Positions 23,470-25,411 of a DNA stretch of 25,411 bases are shown here, one piece after another. Made by a program: the position numbers and the translations under genes. Under the pieces are notes generated by a model, which saw only the letters and a program-made list of their open reading frames with translations, had not been told where the DNA came from and did no database searches. Source of the stretch: CAYMBL01 sp044225155 (GTDB lineage Bacteria > Planctomycetota > Phycisphaerae > UBA1845 > Fen-1342); the NCBI GenBank assembly GCA_044225155.1, contig JBGAJB010000019.1, forward strand, positions 1 to 25,411, given 5' to 3'. Position 1 is the first letter of the stretch. Each line of letters starts with the position of its first letter.

Positions 23470-24957
23470 TTATGGCCGCGGCGAATCCTTGCGGTTGTCT
23501 GCTCCGCTGTGCGGCGTGGCCGCGTAGGGGAAGACCTGGTTATACGGAAGATCGTTGGCAGGGACGTTGTCGCCCACCAGCGTGATAGTCGAGTAGGCCG
23601 GGCCGCTGGCAATCGCCGTCAGGGCGATGTCCGTTACATCATCCCCAAGCCGGCGTCCGTTCGGCCAACCGCTGGAGATGCCACCCGTCGTATCGCCGCC
23701 GATGAAGCCCAGTCGGTTGAAACCCGGCTGGCCATCGAGCGGCACTTCGTCCGTGGTCGTCACCACGCGCAGCACGTCCGGAATGAATATTGCGCGCAGA
23801 TCGCTGCGCCCCGTCGCCGCGAAACTGGTACCGAAGACCGTATTGATCAGGAGGGCCAACTCCGGGTTCTCCGCGTAGGTGGCAAACGAATCGTCCCCGG
23901 TCGGGCTGGTGCGATTGAAACGATCCTTGTCTTTCAGCGCGACGAGCCCTTCGTTGAGGAACGGATTCGCGAGGCGCTGCACCTGCAACCAGCCGCCGCG
24001 ACTCTTTCGTGTGCCGTCAGAATCGATCGTCCGCGTCTTGGGCCGGCTGGTCGACGCGTATATGCCGACGCCGGTCTGCTCGCCAAAGAAGACCGTGTCG
24101 TACATCTGCGGAATTCCAGCCTCAGCGAGCGTTGAGAGCGGAATCTGCATCGCGTAGGTCAGGACGTTGAAGCCCTTGAAGCCGTCGTTGCCGCCGCCGT
24201 CCTGCCCCAGCCCATCGGCCAGCGTGCCGTTATTGTCAAGCAGGCGGCCACGCAAAAGATCAAAGATGCCGGGAATGTCGGAGAAAAAGCTGTCGTCGCG
24301 CATGCCGGCCCAAACCACCTCGCCGGTCTTGGTTTCGTAAATCGTGTCGCGCGTGTAATTGTCCAGCTCGTCGATGGTTGTCGCCCCGCTTTGTGCGTAG
24401 CAATCCGCACCGTTGTAGTTCGGAGTCGTGTTCTTTCCGACATTCGGTGGCGGCACCATCAGGTTCGCCGCGATGGTGTTCGTCTTGTCGTCATCGAAGG
24501 CGCGCTCGACAGAATAAGTTTGCGTGTAGTTCTGACGTGCGTCGCCAACCAGCAAGATGGGACCGACTTCAGTGCCCAGTCCGTAGCTCAGGATCGTGTT
24601 CGGATTCTTGAAGCCGGCGTTGACGGCCGAGAAGCGGAAGTTGTAACGCAGGCGCGTCTCGCCGCTGTTCGGATCGGTGATGTGGATGCTGTACAGCGCA
24701 TCATCGGCGAACTTGTCGTAGATCACGCCGTCGCCCGGTTCACAGAACGGACGGACGTTGATGACGATGTTCAGCACTTTCACGGAGGGATCGTCATACT
24801 TGTGGCCGATGAACCCGTAGACGTCCGTGAGATTCGTCTGTGGATCCTGCTTGCTGAGCGGCGAATCGCTGTGGTTGGAAGCGAAGGCCGGGACGGTGAT
24901 GCTCGCGACGGCCAGTGCGCCGGCGGCGAGCCCGCGATACAGATTCAATGACAACAT
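23470..24957 (-). CDS. Exported DUF4331 domain protein
   Basis: The 495-residue protein has a signal peptide (MLSLNLYRGLAAGALAVASI, cleavage after AFA) directly followed by SNHSDSPLSKQDPQTNLTDV, the typical DUF4331 opening (a His/Asp cluster then TDVYGF). The long body keeps the family pattern, including NIVINVRPFCEPGDG, YSVERAFDDD, a WAGMRDDSFFSDIPGIFD block near the middle and NRLGFIGGD later. The molecular role of DUF4331 is not known to me. No sorting tail is present, so it may be periplasmic or released. AAGGAG 9 nt before ATG 24957 fixes the start; the frame extends 12 codons further upstream without support. Confidence 0.88.
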   Translation of the reverse strand: MLSLNLYRGLAAGALAVASITVPAFASNHSDSPLSKQDPQTNLTDVYGFIGHKYDDPSVKVLNIVINVRPFCEPGDGVIYDKFADDALYSIHITDPNSGETRLRYNFRFSAVNAGFKNPNTILSYGLGTEVGPILLVGDARQNYTQTYSVERAFDDDKTNTIAANLMVPPPNVGKNTTPNYNGADCYAQSGATTIDELDNYTRDTIYETKTGEVVWAGMRDDSFFSDIPGIFDLLRGRLLDNNGTLADGLGQDGGGNDGFKGFNVLTYAMQIPLSTLAEAGIPQMYDTVFFGEQTGVGIYASTSRPKTRTIDSDGTRKSRGGWLQVQRLANPFLNEGLVALKDKDRFNRTSPTGDDSFATYAENPELALLINTVFGTSFAATGRSDLRAIFIPDVLRVVTTTDEVPLDGQPGFNRLGFIGGDTTGGISSGWPNGRRLGDDVTDIALTAIASGPAYSTITLVGDNVPANDLPYNQVFPYAATPHSGADNRKDSPRP

Positions 24958-24966
24958 CGCTGAAAA

Positions 24967-24972
24967 CTCCTT
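24967..24972 (-). promoter_or_regulatory. Shine-Dalgarno AAGGAG for the DUF4331 gene
   Basis: AAGGAG on the minus strand lies 9 nt before ATG 24957, the same spacing as in two genes of the lipoprotein cluster. Confidence 0.6.
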
Positions 24973-25186
24973 GGGCAGCGTGCGCTTTCGCATACCGTCG
25001 CTGGGATAGCGCGCAGCGGAGCGCGCCGGGCCGCACGCGCGGCTCCCATCAGGCGAATCTTCGAGCAGTCGATGGTGTTACTGACCCGGATTCGACCCGC
25101 CGGCGACTGAGCCGGCCAGATCGACGTTGCTGCGTTCGATGGTCATACGCGGGCGGCGGGCGGTCGGATTCAAGCCGGCGGAGAAA

Positions 25187-25411
25187 TCAGGCCGTAGCCG
25201 AAGCGGCGGGAACCAGCGCCTCGTCGCTGAGACCGCGCAGCGCGCGGTCGGCCAGCGCGAGCACTCCCTCCGGGTTGGCGGCTTGGACGGGGACGATGAG
25301 GGCGGTAGTCAATTCAGTTTCGATCGCTCCCGAGGCGCAGACGAACGGCGCGGAGCAGACGGCGTCGCGCAGCGCTGCGACGCGCCGCGCGGAATCGCCC
25401 GCGACCGCGCG
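25187..25411 (-). CDS. Partial gene at the right edge, possible degenerate GGDEF C-terminus
   Basis: A minus-strand frame is open from the window edge to a TGA at 25187-25189, giving the last 74 residues of a protein whose start is outside. The segments RVAALRDAVCSAPF and GVLALADRALRG resemble the end of GGDEF domains, where LR..V...PF is followed by a strand and then LL..AD.AL. The strand that is normally VTVSIGVA reads ETELTTALIVPV here, so if related it is degenerate and probably not a cyclase. That relation is an inference from a short stretch. The 229 nt between this stop and the DUF4331 start hold no convincing gene. Confidence 0.5.
   Translation of the reverse strand, partial: RAVAGDSARRVAALRDAVCSAPFVCASGAIETELTTALIVPVQAANPEGVLALADRALRGLSDEALVPAASATA

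Noticed and set aside
25078..25146. A 22-codon minus-strand frame starting MTIERSNVD between the DUF4331 gene and the edge gene
   Set aside because: No Shine-Dalgarno or hexamer at a suitable place and too short to judge; chance is likely.

Overview
The window is high-GC bacterial DNA, about 25.4 kb, densely coding on both strands. The mix of large exported proteins (FG-GAP, PKD, DUF4331, PQQ sugar dehydrogenase), Cys-Gly C-terminal sorting tails and clusters of odd lipoproteins suggests Planctomycetota or a nearby lineage. That placement is an inference from protein style; no marker gene was searched. A 21-N run at 8531-8551 shows it is a draft or metagenome scaffold. No rRNA, tRNA, CRISPR array, transposase or prophage gene was recognised.

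Left part (1-11.5 kb, all plus strand): the end of a secreted PQQ-dependent sugar dehydrogenase; tsaB-mobA (tRNA t6A modification and molybdenum cofactor); an MCE/MlaD-type membrane protein directly followed by a geranylgeranyl-reductase-like flavoprotein; the classic def-fmt-rsmB operon; a chain of a metallophosphoesterase (interrupted by the N gap), aroK and a type IV prepilin peptidase joined by GTGA and ATGA overlaps; and a small Cys-rich orphan. The prepilin peptidase is split by an apparent frameshift that puts its two catalytic aspartates in different frames.

Middle part (11.5-15.8 kb, minus strand): a YraN-family nuclease-fold protein, a quinone-oxidoreductase-like dehydrogenase, a DUF58 protein, and the tgt-yajC pair. 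A DUF58 gene lies where secD/secF would usually follow yajC.

Right part (15.8-25.4 kb, mostly minus strand): an operon-like run of five exported-protein genes (22270 down to 15834) made of two small paralogous lipoproteins, a 951-residue FG-GAP lipoprotein, a third lipoprotein and a PKD-domain protein with a sorting tail. Next come apt, a tiny plus-strand membrane protein, an exported DUF4331 protein, and at the right edge the C-terminal end of a gene resembling a degenerate GGDEF domain.

The most interesting genome-level pattern is two kinds of gene start. Several housekeeping transcription units have no Shine-Dalgarno but carry a TAnnnT hexamer only 6-12 nt before the start codon, as expected for leaderless or very short-leader mRNAs. 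Most of the exported-protein genes instead carry GGAG-type Shine-Dalgarno sites 8-9 nt before the start. The five-gene surface cluster is the best candidate for an undescribed system, although no function can be assigned from sequence alone.
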